Shown here: positions 44,275 to 52,331 of the stretch, in pieces
Layout of the letters: the number at the start of each line of letters is the position of its first letter
Position numbering within the stretch: position 1 is the stretch's first letter
Assembly: GCF_024399335.1 (NCBI RefSeq)
Contig: NZ_CP075339.1
Coordinates: 2,418,001-2,482,000, forward strand
Length of the DNA stretch: 64,000 nt
Reading direction: 5' to 3'
From: Leucobacter aridicollis
Lineage (GTDB): Bacteria > Actinomycetota > Actinomycetes > Actinomycetales > Microbacteriaceae
The notes under the pieces: model-generated
What the model saw: only the letters and a program-made list of their open reading frames with translations
Databases searched by the model: none
What the model was told of the DNA's origin: nothing
Program-made: the position numbers and the translations under genes

Positions 44275-44299
44275 ACCGCAATCATTCGGCCTAGCCCCT
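44266..44299. terminator. Bidirectional terminator after serA and the unknown membrane protein
   Basis: AGGGGCTAG (44266-44274) pairs with CTAGCCCCT (44291-44299); after one mismatch CCG/CGG extends the stem. It is flanked by AAAA before it on the plus strand, which gives a U-run on the minus-strand (serA) transcript. Confidence 0.8.
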
Positions 44300-44312
44300 C
44301 AGCAGGATTGGG

Positions 44313-45920
44313 TTACGCGTCGACGACGATAGCGCGCGCCGCCTCCGCACCGATCGACTCGGCGAGCGAATCGACGAGATCCTCAGCGAGCGGCGAATCG
44401 ATCGTCAGCACCGAGAGCGCCATGCCGCGCTTCTCGTCGCGCGCGATCTGCATGCTCGCGATATTGATGCCCGCGTCACCGAGCTTCCCGCCGAGCGTCG
44501 CGACGATGCCAGGGCGGTCTGTGTAGCTGAGCACGAGCAGGTGCTCAGTGAGCGGCAGCTCGACGTCGTAGCCATTGACCTCGATCAGCTTCTCAATCTG
44601 CTTCGGGCCAGTGAGCGTGCCCGAGACCGACAGCTGAGTGCCGTCAGTGAGCGAACCACGAATCGTGATGATGTTGCGGAAACTCTCGGCAACTGCATCG
44701 GTCGAGAAACGGACCTCGACATTGCGCTGCTCCGCGAGGAGTGGGGCATTCACGTATGACACCGGGTCCGAGACAATCTTCGAAAAGATGCCCTTGAGCG
44801 CCGCCAGGCGGAGCGCCTCAACGCGGTGCTCGGCGAGCTCGCCGTGCACTTCGATGTCGATCGAGGCGAGCGCGCCTGCAGCGAGGCCTGCAAACACCTG
44901 GCCGAGCTTCTCGGTGAGCGGCAGGCCCGGGCGGACGTATTCGTCGATGCCAGCGCCGGCAACGTTGACAGCGTCGGGTACGAGGTCGCCAGCGAGCGCA
45001 AGGCGCACGGACTTCGCAACCGCGACGCCAGCCTTCTCCTGCGCCTCAGCAGTCGAAGCGCCGAGGTGCGGGGTGACGTTTACGTTCGGCAGGCCGGTGA
45101 GCGAGTTATCGGCGGGCGGCTCCTGCACGAACACGTCAAGCGCGGCGCCAGCAATCTCGCCTGCGGCGAGCGCTTCAGCGAGCGCGGCCTCATCGATCAG
45201 CCCGCCGCGAGCGACGTTCACCACGTACGCGGTCGACTTCATTGCCTTCAGCTGCTCTGCACCGATCATGCCGAGCGTCTCGGGCGTGCGGGGCATGTGG
45301 ATTGTGAGGAAGTCCGAGCGCTCCACGAGCTCCTCGAGCGACACGAGCTGGACTCCGAGCTGCTGGGCGCGTGGGGCAGTCACGTACGGGTCGAACGCGA
45401 TGAGCTCAACACCGAAGGGGCGCAGCCGCTCGGCGACGAGCGCACCAATCCGGCCGAGACCAATAATGCCGATCGTCTTCTCGTAGAGTTCGGTACCCGT
45501 GTACGAGGAGCGCTTCCACTCACCCGCAGACAGCGAGCCGTGGGCCCGAGGCAGGTGGCGCGCGAGGCCGAGAATATGCGCGACAGTCAGCTCAGCCGCG
45601 CTAATGATGTTCGACGTCGGCGCGTTCACGACCATGACGCCAGCCTGCGTCGCAGCCTTGATGTCGACGTTGTCGAGACCCACGCCCGCGCGGGCGATGA
45701 CCTTGAGGTTCGGCCCCCAAGCAATCGCCTCGCTATCGAGCTGCGTGGCCGATCGCACGAGCACAGCGTCGGCGGTTGCGAGCGCCGATCGGAGTGCGTC
45801 GCGGTCGGTACCGTCGACGTTCTGCACGTCAAAGTCGGGGCCGAGCGCGGCGATAGTGGCGGACGAAAGTTCTTCGGCGATCAGCACGACCGGCTTTGTC
45901 ACGAGTGGTTCCTTCGGCAT
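44313..45920 (-). CDS. serA: D-3-phosphoglycerate dehydrogenase
   Basis: First enzyme of serine synthesis. The protein is 535 residues, the long actinobacterial form: substrate domain; NAD domain (TIGIIGLGRIGALVAERL); catalytic set VNVARGGLIDEAAL, DVFVQEPP and TPHLGASTAEAQ; intervening allosteric domain; C-terminal ACT domain (HLLVLSYTDRPGIVATLGG) for serine feedback. TAGACT (45963-45968) may be a -10 box giving a leader of about 35 nt. A terminator follows the gene. Confidence 0.97.
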   Translation of the reverse strand: MPKEPLVTKPVVLIAEELSSATIAALGPDFDVQNVDGTDRDALRSALATADAVLVRSATQLDSEAIAWGPNLKVIARAGVGLDNVDIKAATQAGVMVVNAPTSNIISAAELTVAHILGLARHLPRAHGSLSAGEWKRSSYTGTELYEKTIGIIGLGRIGALVAERLRPFGVELIAFDPYVTAPRAQQLGVQLVSLEELVERSDFLTIHMPRTPETLGMIGAEQLKAMKSTAYVVNVARGGLIDEAALAEALAAGEIAGAALDVFVQEPPADNSLTGLPNVNVTPHLGASTAEAQEKAGVAVAKSVRLALAGDLVPDAVNVAGAGIDEYVRPGLPLTEKLGQVFAGLAAGALASIDIEVHGELAEHRVEALRLAALKGIFSKIVSDPVSYVNAPLLAEQRNVEVRFSTDAVAESFRNIITIRGSLTDGTQLSVSGTLTGPKQIEKLIEVNGYDVELPLTEHLLVLSYTDRPGIVATLGGKLGDAGINIASMQIARDEKRGMALSVLTIDSPLAEDLVDSLAESIGAEAARAIVVDA

Positions 45921-46090
45921 AGTTGAAGCGTCACATGTTGAGGCGCAGGAGCGCGGATCCCCAGTCTACTGCTCGAATATGCGCGCGCTTTCACGCGTGA
46001 CGCAGCGTGACTGCCCGTTCAGGCCTCTCGCCGGTGAAGTTGCGTGCGATTTCTCGGCGCGATGGCGCCGCTGCCACTTACGATGGTGTC

Positions 46091-47677
46091 GTGTCCCTCA
46101 GCCTTCGCAAGCTTCTCCAGAACCCGTCGCTCCACCTCAACCTGATCGTTGGCGGCGAGGAGGGCACGACCGATGAGCAAGCGCTCGACCGCGACTTCGA
46201 GTGGCTGCATGCCACGGACATGGTCGACCCGACGCCGTTCCTCGGCCCTGCTGAGGTGATTCTCACCCTCGGCTGGCAGTTTCCAGTCACTGAGGCCGCC
46301 GATCCCGCAATCCCAGAGGTCCGCGTCTCCCCAGCTCGCCTTGAGCGCGTGTACGAGGACTACGTTGCGCTCGTCGCCGCGCACGGTGTAATCGGAATCG
46401 GGTTTGGCAGCGACGTGCTGCACCGCGGGGTGCCTCACCCGCTCGCCCAAGCGTGTAGGCGCCATGGCCTCATCCTATTCGAAGTGCCATACGAGATCTC
46501 ATTCATGGACATCCTGCAGGAGGCGTCCCGCGTATTGCAGCGCGACCAGACGGAGCGGTACGGGCGCTCGCTGCGGGCGCAGAAAGCGATCGCGAATGCC
46601 GCGACGCGGCGCGACGGACTCAGCGCGACGCTGCGGGAGACCGCACGGCAGCTCGGCTGTGGTGTTGCCCTGTATGACCCGCTCGGTCACCCCGTGATCG
46701 TGATTGACGCGCCAGACGGGAGACGCCTCTCTGAGCCAAAGCTCACCGCGATTGTGCAAGAAACACTCGCGGGCGGCCAGCGGTTCCGTTCAGCACAGGT
46801 CACCGCCGACGTTGAAGCGATCCTCCAGCTGCTCGGGGAGCCAGGCGAGCCGAGCGGGATGCTCGTGTTGACGCTAAGCCAGGCGTTCGATGACGTCTCG
46901 CGCAACGTGCTGTCGAGCGTGCTTGCGCTCGTGAGTGTCTCGCTCGAGCAGAACCAGGCGCTTGAGCGGCTACACTCGACGCTGCGCGACGCACTCCTGC
47001 AGCTCGTGCTGTCTGGAAATGTTGGCGTGACCTCCCACATCGTCGAGAGCGTGTGGCGACCACTCCCCCAGGTACCGCTTGTGACGATCGTTGGGGTGCC
47101 GCGCGACGTCGAGACGGTTCGGGTGCTGCCTGCACTGGAGGCGCTGCAGCTTCAAGAGGACCTCGGAATCTTCTTTGCGGAGTATCGTGGCGACCTCGCA
47201 GTTCTCGCACACGAGCGCGACGCCGATAGGGTCATCGCTCATCTTGAGACGTTCCCGCTCACGCTCGGTAGATCACGCTGCGACCGCTGGGAGGGGCTCG
47301 CACTGGCCCTGGACGAGGCGAAGAAGGCGGCGGAGTTCGGCCTCCGGCGAGAGGCCGCGACCGTCACCGCCTTCCCCGACATTTGGCGAGAGGGAGTGTC
47401 GGACCTCATCGACTCCTCGGAGGCCGCTCACGTCGCACGCAGATTGCTTGGCCCAGTGACCACCTACGACGTCGAGCACGGCACCGAACTACTCACGACG
47501 CTGCGTGTGTGGCTCAGCCACCACGGCCGGCCGTTGCCAGCTGCGCGAGACCTCGGCATCCACAGGCACACTCTTGGGGCGAGGTTGCAGCAGATTTCGG
47601 TGCTGACTGGCACAGACCTTGAGGATTTCCAGGCGCGTGCGGAGCTCGCGCTCGCGCTGAGATATCTACAGAACTAA
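46091..47677 (+). CDS. PucR-family transcriptional regulator
   Basis: A 528-residue activator. The GTG at 46091 begins SLSLRKLLQNPSLHLNLIVG, the start of the PucR N-terminal domain, and TACGAT is 6 nt upstream (leaderless). The C-terminal HTH_30 domain is clear: LLTTLRVWLSHHGRPLPAAR, then LGIHRHTLGARLQQISVLTG. PucR proteins control purine, proline or amine catabolism. It is followed by an operator-like palindrome and a permease / unknown / alcohol dehydrogenase operon on the same strand, its likely target. Confidence 0.92.
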   Translation: MSLSLRKLLQNPSLHLNLIVGGEEGTTDEQALDRDFEWLHATDMVDPTPFLGPAEVILTLGWQFPVTEAADPAIPEVRVSPARLERVYEDYVALVAAHGVIGIGFGSDVLHRGVPHPLAQACRRHGLILFEVPYEISFMDILQEASRVLQRDQTERYGRSLRAQKAIANAATRRDGLSATLRETARQLGCGVALYDPLGHPVIVIDAPDGRRLSEPKLTAIVQETLAGGQRFRSAQVTADVEAILQLLGEPGEPSGMLVLTLSQAFDDVSRNVLSSVLALVSVSLEQNQALERLHSTLRDALLQLVLSGNVGVTSHIVESVWRPLPQVPLVTIVGVPRDVETVRVLPALEALQLQEDLGIFFAEYRGDLAVLAHERDADRVIAHLETFPLTLGRSRCDRWEGLALALDEAKKAAEFGLRREAATVTAFPDIWREGVSDLIDSSEAAHVARRLLGPVTTYDVEHGTELLTTLRVWLSHHGRPLPAARDLGIHRHTLGARLQQISVLTGTDLEDFQARAELALALRYLQN

Positions 47678-47693
47678 GGCCTCTCCAACAAAA

Positions 47694-47721
47694 TGTCGAT
47701 GAGGCCATAGCCTTATCGACA
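47694..47721 (+). promoter_or_regulatory. 28-bp palindrome between pucR-type gene and permease
   Basis: TGTCGAT (47694-47700) and ATCGACA (47715-47721) flank AGGC-CATA-GCCT. The one unpaired step is G/T, which is a G-U pair in RNA, so it could be a 12-bp terminator stem or the operator of the PucR-type regulator. It lies 17 nt after the regulator stop. Confidence 0.55.
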
Positions 47722-47864
47722 ATTAGCCACACGCCACGTATCCGCCCACCCGACAAACCGTCGGCACAGCACCGATATTTGTGCAAACTGGCGAATGCGC
47801 CAACGCTCTGGATTCCGCATGCTTGAGTGTGGCCCCACCGGCCCCCACCGCAAAGGAGCGATGT

Positions 47865-49319
47865 ATGACAAAACTCAAGCGAAGTCTCGGCTTCGGCGCC
47901 GCCTACGCGGCATCAACAGGACTCGTGGTCTCGGGAACCGCGATGGTTTCCCTCGGCAACGGGTTTGGCACTGGCGGACTCGCGTTCGCGATTCCTGCGT
48001 TCATTGGCCTCATCATCATCACGATGGTCGCGATCTCGTACGGCGAGCTCGCGTCGATGCTGCCAGGCGGCGGAATGGTCGGCGAGTACACCCTCCCCGC
48101 GCTCGGCAGACTCCCAGCGATCCTCGCGGTGCTCGGTGGCTACCTCGTGCTCGTCTCGGCAGACGGCGGCACCCAGCTGATGGTCGCCGGCGACTCATTC
48201 GAAAGCCTCACGGGCTTCCCTGCCGCGGCGTTCTCGTTCCTCCTGCTCGCGATCCTGCTCGTCTTGAACATCGCGGGCGTCGACATCTTCGCTCGCGTGC
48301 AAATCCCGGTCGTGTTCGGCCTCATGGGCATCCTCGCGATCATGGGCCTGGCCGGAGTCTTTGGCTTCACCAGCCAGACGCCCGTCGACAACCCGGCACT
48401 CAACACTGACTGGGGCACCCTCGCGTCAATGGGCGCCGTCGCGATCTGGCTCTACATCGGCATGGAGTTCGTTGCTCCCCTCGCCGAAGAGGTCAAGAAG
48501 CCGTGGAAGACGATCCCGGCCGCGATGATCGTCGGTGTCTGCACGATCTTTGTCGTCGACGTGCTGTTCGGCTGGGGCGCGACCCGCTTCGCCGACCTTG
48601 GCGAGATGGCGAGCTCCTCGATCCCGCACGTCGTCGGCGCGACAGCAATCTTTGGCGCCGCCGGCGGCGTCATCATGACCGTCGTCACGATCCTCGCGTC
48701 GTTCTCGACCGGCAACTCATACCTCGCGGCGATCCCGCGGATGCTCTACGGCCTCGCAAACGAGGGCCTCCTGCCGAAGTGGCTCGCAAAGGTCAGCCGC
48801 CGCACTCGCGTACCGTGGGCAGGCATGCTCGTGACAGCCGCGTGCATGGCCTCGGTGCTGCTCTACTCGACTTTCGCCGAGGGCGGCATCGAACTGATCT
48901 TGAACCTCATCAGCATCGCATGTACGACCTGGCTGTTCAGCTACATCATCGCCCAGATCGACGTCATCGTGCTTCGCAAGCGCTACCCGAACGCGCGCCG
49001 TCCGTTCAAGACGCCGTTCTACCCGCTGCCCCAGATTCTCGGCATTGCGTCGTGCGTCTACCTCATCGTGTTCATCGTCCCCGAGATGAGCCAGCGCATC
49101 GTCATCTGGTCGAGCGCTGCAATCATCCTCGGCGCGATCGCACTGTTCGGCGTGATCTGGCTGAAGCGCAACCGACTCCCGCTCTTCACCCCGACAGACC
49201 TCACGCACACACAGAACAACATCGTCGTGCGTTCTGAGAGTCTGGGCGATGACGAGCTCGGCTCGCCGCTCGCGGCTCCGTCGGTCCTGCAGCGCGAGAC
49301 AGACGGCGAAGTTCGATGA
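47865..49319 (+). CDS. APC-superfamily permease of the PucR cluster
   Basis: A 484-residue transporter, about 12 helices. The ATG at 47865 has AAGGAG 6 nt upstream. APC features: GFGAAYAASTGLVVSGTAMV, SYGELASMLPGGGMVGEYTL, MEFVAPLAEEVKKPWKTIPA and SFSTGNSYLAAIPRMLYGLA. The conserved GEL and the E-E-x-K motif are those of amino-acid and amine permeases; a C-terminal ~40-residue hydrophilic tail is extra. The stop overlaps the next start (ATGA). With the downstream dehydrogenase it probably imports the compound to be catabolised. Confidence 0.9.
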   Translation: MTKLKRSLGFGAAYAASTGLVVSGTAMVSLGNGFGTGGLAFAIPAFIGLIIITMVAISYGELASMLPGGGMVGEYTLPALGRLPAILAVLGGYLVLVSADGGTQLMVAGDSFESLTGFPAAAFSFLLLAILLVLNIAGVDIFARVQIPVVFGLMGILAIMGLAGVFGFTSQTPVDNPALNTDWGTLASMGAVAIWLYIGMEFVAPLAEEVKKPWKTIPAAMIVGVCTIFVVDVLFGWGATRFADLGEMASSSIPHVVGATAIFGAAGGVIMTVVTILASFSTGNSYLAAIPRMLYGLANEGLLPKWLAKVSRRTRVPWAGMLVTAACMASVLLYSTFAEGGIELILNLISIACTTWLFSYIIAQIDVIVLRKRYPNARRPFKTPFYPLPQILGIASCVYLIVFIVPEMSQRIVIWSSAAIILGAIALFGVIWLKRNRLPLFTPTDLTHTQNNIVVRSESLGDDELGSPLAAPSVLQRETDGEVR

Positions 49320-49927
49320 CACACGCACGCGTGCGCAAGCACCCGCTCGCGGGTTCGGGACCGATCGTCGATCGTGCCCGCGCCGCGCTACTGCGAACCG
49401 CTACCGAATTTGGCGAGGTCGTGGCGAGCGACATGACCTCGGTCACGGCACGCACCCGGGACGGCATCGACGTCACCCTGAGCTACGCGGGCGGCAACTT
49501 CGTGTTCTCGCGGGTCTACAACCTCACGCTCTCGGTCGCCCTTCCGGCCGAGTCCGACGTGCCGACCGGGCTGAAGCTCTCGCACCGCGCCCGCAGCGGC
49601 CCGCAGTTCGTGCGGGCGGGCTCTGGGGCTGGCGGCGCGGGACTCCCCGCGGCTCGCCCCGCTGCAGCCAGTTCCTCTGGCGGTGGCGGGGCGCTCGCCG
49701 CGCTCCACCGTTCCGTGGGCGACTTGCTGCGCGGCGTAGACCTTGTCACCGCAACAGTGTCGGGCCCGCGCACCTCGCGTACGCTCACGCTCACCCCGAT
49801 GGGCGGATCTTACGTGTGGGTGCTCATCCCGCCCGTGTTCAAAGCCACAGCGTTCCCCGCTGGCGAGCCCGAGCGGCTACTCGAGATCGTCCGCGCGCTC
49901 CGCACCTGGTCCCCACTCTCAGTTTGA
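49316..49927 (+). CDS. Unknown protein in the PucR/permease/dehydrogenase operon
   Basis: A 203-residue protein whose ATG overlaps the permease stop. No signal peptide or membrane helix. A beta-rich first part (IVDRARAALLRTATEFGEVV ... GIDVTLSYAGGNFVFSRVYN) and a similar C-terminal part (TLTLTPMGGSYVWVLIPPVF) are separated by a Ser/Gly/Ala-rich linker around residues 95-120. I recognise no family or catalytic motif. Translational coupling to the permease suggests a role in the same pathway. Confidence 0.8.
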   Translation: MTHARVRKHPLAGSGPIVDRARAALLRTATEFGEVVASDMTSVTARTRDGIDVTLSYAGGNFVFSRVYNLTLSVALPAESDVPTGLKLSHRARSGPQFVRAGSGAGGAGLPAARPAAASSSGGGGALAALHRSVGDLLRGVDLVTATVSGPRTSRTLTLTPMGGSYVWVLIPPVFKATAFPAGEPERLLEIVRALRTWSPLSV

Positions 49928-49946
49928 CTCATTCGAAAGGATCATC

Positions 49947-51062
49947 ATGATCACCATGAACGCGGCCGTCTTCGTCGGCCCGAACGAACCCCTCGAGCTC
50001 CGCGAACTCACGATCTCGTCTGAGCCGGGACCCCAGGAGGTACTCGTTCGTCTTGTCGCTTCTGGCGTCTGCCATTCCGACCTGCACGCGCTCGACGGCG
50101 ATTGGGAGACCCCTGCCCCACTCGTGCTCGGTCACGAGGGCGCCGGTGTCGTCGTCGCCGTCGGCTCCGAGGTGACGGGACTCGAGGCCGACGACCACGT
50201 GATCCTCTCGTGGACGCCCTCATGCCAGAAGTGCGAGTTCTGCGTTGCGGGACGCCCCGTGCTCTGCCAACTGGCGAACGAAACCGCATACCAGCATGTC
50301 TTCTTCGACGGAAAGCCGCGCCTGCGCGACGGCGATGAAGACGTGCGAAGCTTCCTCGCAGTCGGCTCGTTCGGCGAGTACGCCATGGTTCCGGCCTCGG
50401 CCGCGATCAAGATTCGGCGCGACGCCCCGCTCGCGCAGGCAGCCCTCGTTGGGTGCGCAGTGACAACCGGCATCGGCGCTGTCACAAACACCGCGGGGGT
50501 TGAGCCGGGCAGCACCGTGCTCGTTGTCGGCTGCGGCGGCGTCGGCCTGAACGTCGTGCAGGGTGCGCGCCTCGCCGGCGCAAAGCAGATCATCGTCGCA
50601 GATGTGAGCGCCGAGAAGCTCGAACTTGGTCGAACCTTCGGCGCGACTCACACAATCAACAGCCGCGAGGTCGACCTCGTCGAGACAGTCATGGCTCTCA
50701 CCGATGGACGAGGCGTCGACTACGCGTTCGAAGCAATCGGGCTGCCCTTCACGATCGAGGCATGCTACGAGGCGATCCGGCGCGGTGGCACTGCCGTTGT
50801 GGTCGGCCAGGTCGCAGACGGCGTGAAGATCTCGATCGACCCGTTTGTCATGAGCGACCAAGAGAAGCGCCTCATTGGCTCGAACTACGGCTCGAGCCGG
50901 CAGTCGATCGATTTCCCGAAGATCATCGATCTCTACATGGAGGGCCGTGTTGACCTCGACTCCATGGTGACCGACCGAATCCCCCTCAGCGGCGTGAACG
51001 AGGCGTTCGCGGAGATGCGCAAGGGGCGCGGTATTCGCACTGTCATCGAGTACAGCGGCTAA
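49947..51062 (+). CDS. Zinc-dependent alcohol dehydrogenase (class III-like MDR)
   Basis: A 371-residue medium-chain dehydrogenase. AAAGGA lies 5 nt before the ATG. Catalytic zinc: Cys in GVCHSDLHALDGDWE, His in GHEGAGVV and Cys in VGCAVTTGIGAVTNTAGV; structural zinc: four Cys in CQKCEFCVAGRPVLC. The NAD motif is VLVVGCGGVGLNVV. The family oxidises alcohols or aldehyde adducts with NAD. Third gene of the permease operon, 19 nt after the unknown gene; it may oxidise an alcohol formed from the imported compound. Confidence 0.93.
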   Translation: MITMNAAVFVGPNEPLELRELTISSEPGPQEVLVRLVASGVCHSDLHALDGDWETPAPLVLGHEGAGVVVAVGSEVTGLEADDHVILSWTPSCQKCEFCVAGRPVLCQLANETAYQHVFFDGKPRLRDGDEDVRSFLAVGSFGEYAMVPASAAIKIRRDAPLAQAALVGCAVTTGIGAVTNTAGVEPGSTVLVVGCGGVGLNVVQGARLAGAKQIIVADVSAEKLELGRTFGATHTINSREVDLVETVMALTDGRGVDYAFEAIGLPFTIEACYEAIRRGGTAVVVGQVADGVKISIDPFVMSDQEKRLIGSNYGSSRQSIDFPKIIDLYMEGRVDLDSMVTDRIPLSGVNEAFAEMRKGRGIRTVIEYSG

Positions 51063-51156
51063 CAGCCTCCTGCCGGCCTGGCTCGGCTCGGCCCCGACCT
51101 GGGCCGGGCCCGGCCCCGGCTCTCGCCCCGACCCCGACCTCCAGCCGAGACCGCGG

Positions 51157-51236
51157 CCGAGACCGCACGCGCTCTCCGAGACCGCCTGTTTCTTAAGTGA
51201 AAGACAGGCGGTGTCGGAGGGCGCGTGCGGTCTCGG
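51157..51236. terminator. Very long hairpin (33-bp arms) between convergent genes
   Basis: Arms 51157-51189 (starting CCGAGACCGCACGCGC) and 51204-51236 are complementary except at two positions, one of which is G-U in RNA. The loop is TTCTTAAGTGAAAG. CCGAGACCGC occurs three times in direct order at 51145, 51157 and 51176. It lies between the dehydrogenase (ends 51062) and the minus-strand gene ending at 51336. Much longer than an ordinary terminator. Confidence 0.8.
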
Positions 51237-51317
51237 CGGGTCGGCGGGCTCGGCGGGCTCGGCGGGCTCGGCGGGCCGGCGGGCTCGGCGGGCCGGCGGG
51301 CTCGGCGGGCCGGCGGC
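51233..51317. repeat. GC-rich tandem repeat of TCGGCGGGC
   Basis: Starts at the end of the hairpin arm: four units of 8-9 bp (TCGGCGGG or TCGGCGGGC), then three units of 17 bp (TCGGCGGGCCGGCGGGC, the last slightly changed). No gene is present. The pattern suggests slippage-driven growth and likely strain variation. Confidence 0.85.
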
Positions 51318-51335
51318 GAGCCAGCGGCACAGCAG

Positions 51336-51632
51336 CTACGAGATGAGGTGCATGATCTCGAGCTGCACCGCTGCGGCGACGCAAAGCCCTGTCGCGAGGA
51401 GCAATACTCGCACCCAAGCCGTGCGTCCCCTGGCAACGAGGAGCGAGACGAGCAGCGCACCAATTGGCACGAAGATCGCGAGCCCAAGCAGCGTCCAGGG
51501 CAGCGGCCCGAGAGCTTCGCCGAGGAAGGTCGACATCCCCATGAGGTTTCCGATGCCGGCGACAACTGCGTAGGCGTACAGCGCGATGATCACCACAGCG
51601 GCGCCCCACGCAGAGATCAACTTCACGTTCAC
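51336..51632 (-). CDS. Unknown small membrane protein
   Basis: A 98-residue protein with three hydrophobic helices (AWGAAVVIIALYAYAVVAGI; LPWTLLGLAIFVPIGALLVS; VRVLLLATGLCVAAAVQLEI). Its start overlaps the stop of the upstream membrane-protein gene by 4 nt, so the two are probably partners. No family recognised. Confidence 0.75.
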   Translation of the reverse strand: MNVKLISAWGAAVVIIALYAYAVVAGIGNLMGMSTFLGEALGPLPWTLLGLAIFVPIGALLVSLLVARGRTAWVRVLLLATGLCVAAAVQLEIMHLIS

Positions 51633-52117
51633 AGTGCAGCTCCGCTCAGAAACACCATTGGCAGGGGGAAGGTAACGATGAGCCCGGCAACAAGCGCGAA
51701 CACGAGCTTTCGCGTGTGCGCGCGTGCAAGCACGAGTGCCGAAATGAACCAGAAGACGGGTGCGAGAGGGGCGATCCAGAAGACGATCTGCTGGAGCACA
51801 CCACCGATCGAGCCGCTCCCCGCAGCAGCCGCAGCGTTGACGTCAGCGTAATACTGCGCCCAGCTCATCCATACCCAGGCGTAGAGCATGAACAAGCCGC
51901 CTGAGAGCCCGAGCAGCACGACCGTCAGATTGCTCATCTGCTGTGGCTGCGCTTCTCGCTCGCCAGCGCCTGCCTCATCGGCGGACTCAGCAGCGGCCTC
52001 CGCGGTTGCTCCCACAGGGGTTGCCGCTACTGCCGGGTCTTCGATAGTCGGGGTGGCCTCCACGGTCCACCCACTGTGCAGGGCGCTCTCACGCTCATCG
52101 CCACTTCCCGTTCGCAT
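51629..52117 (-). CDS. Unknown membrane protein
   Basis: A 162-residue protein. The first ~60 residues are acidic and Ala/Glu/Thr-rich, probably cytosolic and disordered. Three membrane helices follow (LTVVLLGLSGGLFMLYAWVW; VLQQIVFWIAPLAPVFWFIS; LVFALVAGLIVTFPLPMVFL). I chose the ATG at 52117 because TAGCAT lies 7 nt upstream (leaderless pattern). Coupled to the downstream small membrane protein. Function unknown. Confidence 0.75.
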   Translation of the reverse strand: MRTGSGDERESALHSGWTVEATPTIEDPAVAATPVGATAEAAAESADEAGAGEREAQPQQMSNLTVVLLGLSGGLFMLYAWVWMSWAQYYADVNAAAAAGSGSIGGVLQQIVFWIAPLAPVFWFISALVLARAHTRKLVFALVAGLIVTFPLPMVFLSGAAL

Positions 52118-52331
52118 GCTCACAATGCTATCGAGCTTCCGCGCGAGGGTTCTGAGAATGCGATCCCGAGCGATCCCCTTCGGCTCCGCCCCGCACCGCC
52201 CCTCCCGCTGCTGTGTAGTGCCATTAACTTTGCGACGTAAATCCGTTGCAGATTCGTCACCGGAGAACCGCTATCGCCGGGCTACACTTAAAGCGACTTC
52301 ATAGAAATGTCGACAAAGGAATAGCACCACC

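Noticed and set aside
44826..45926. 366-codon open frame on the plus strand opposite serA
   Set aside because: Complement of the serA coding sequence without its own support.
51233..51317. CRISPR-like array
   Set aside because: Units are contiguous 9- and 17-bp GC repeats without unique spacers and without cas genes.
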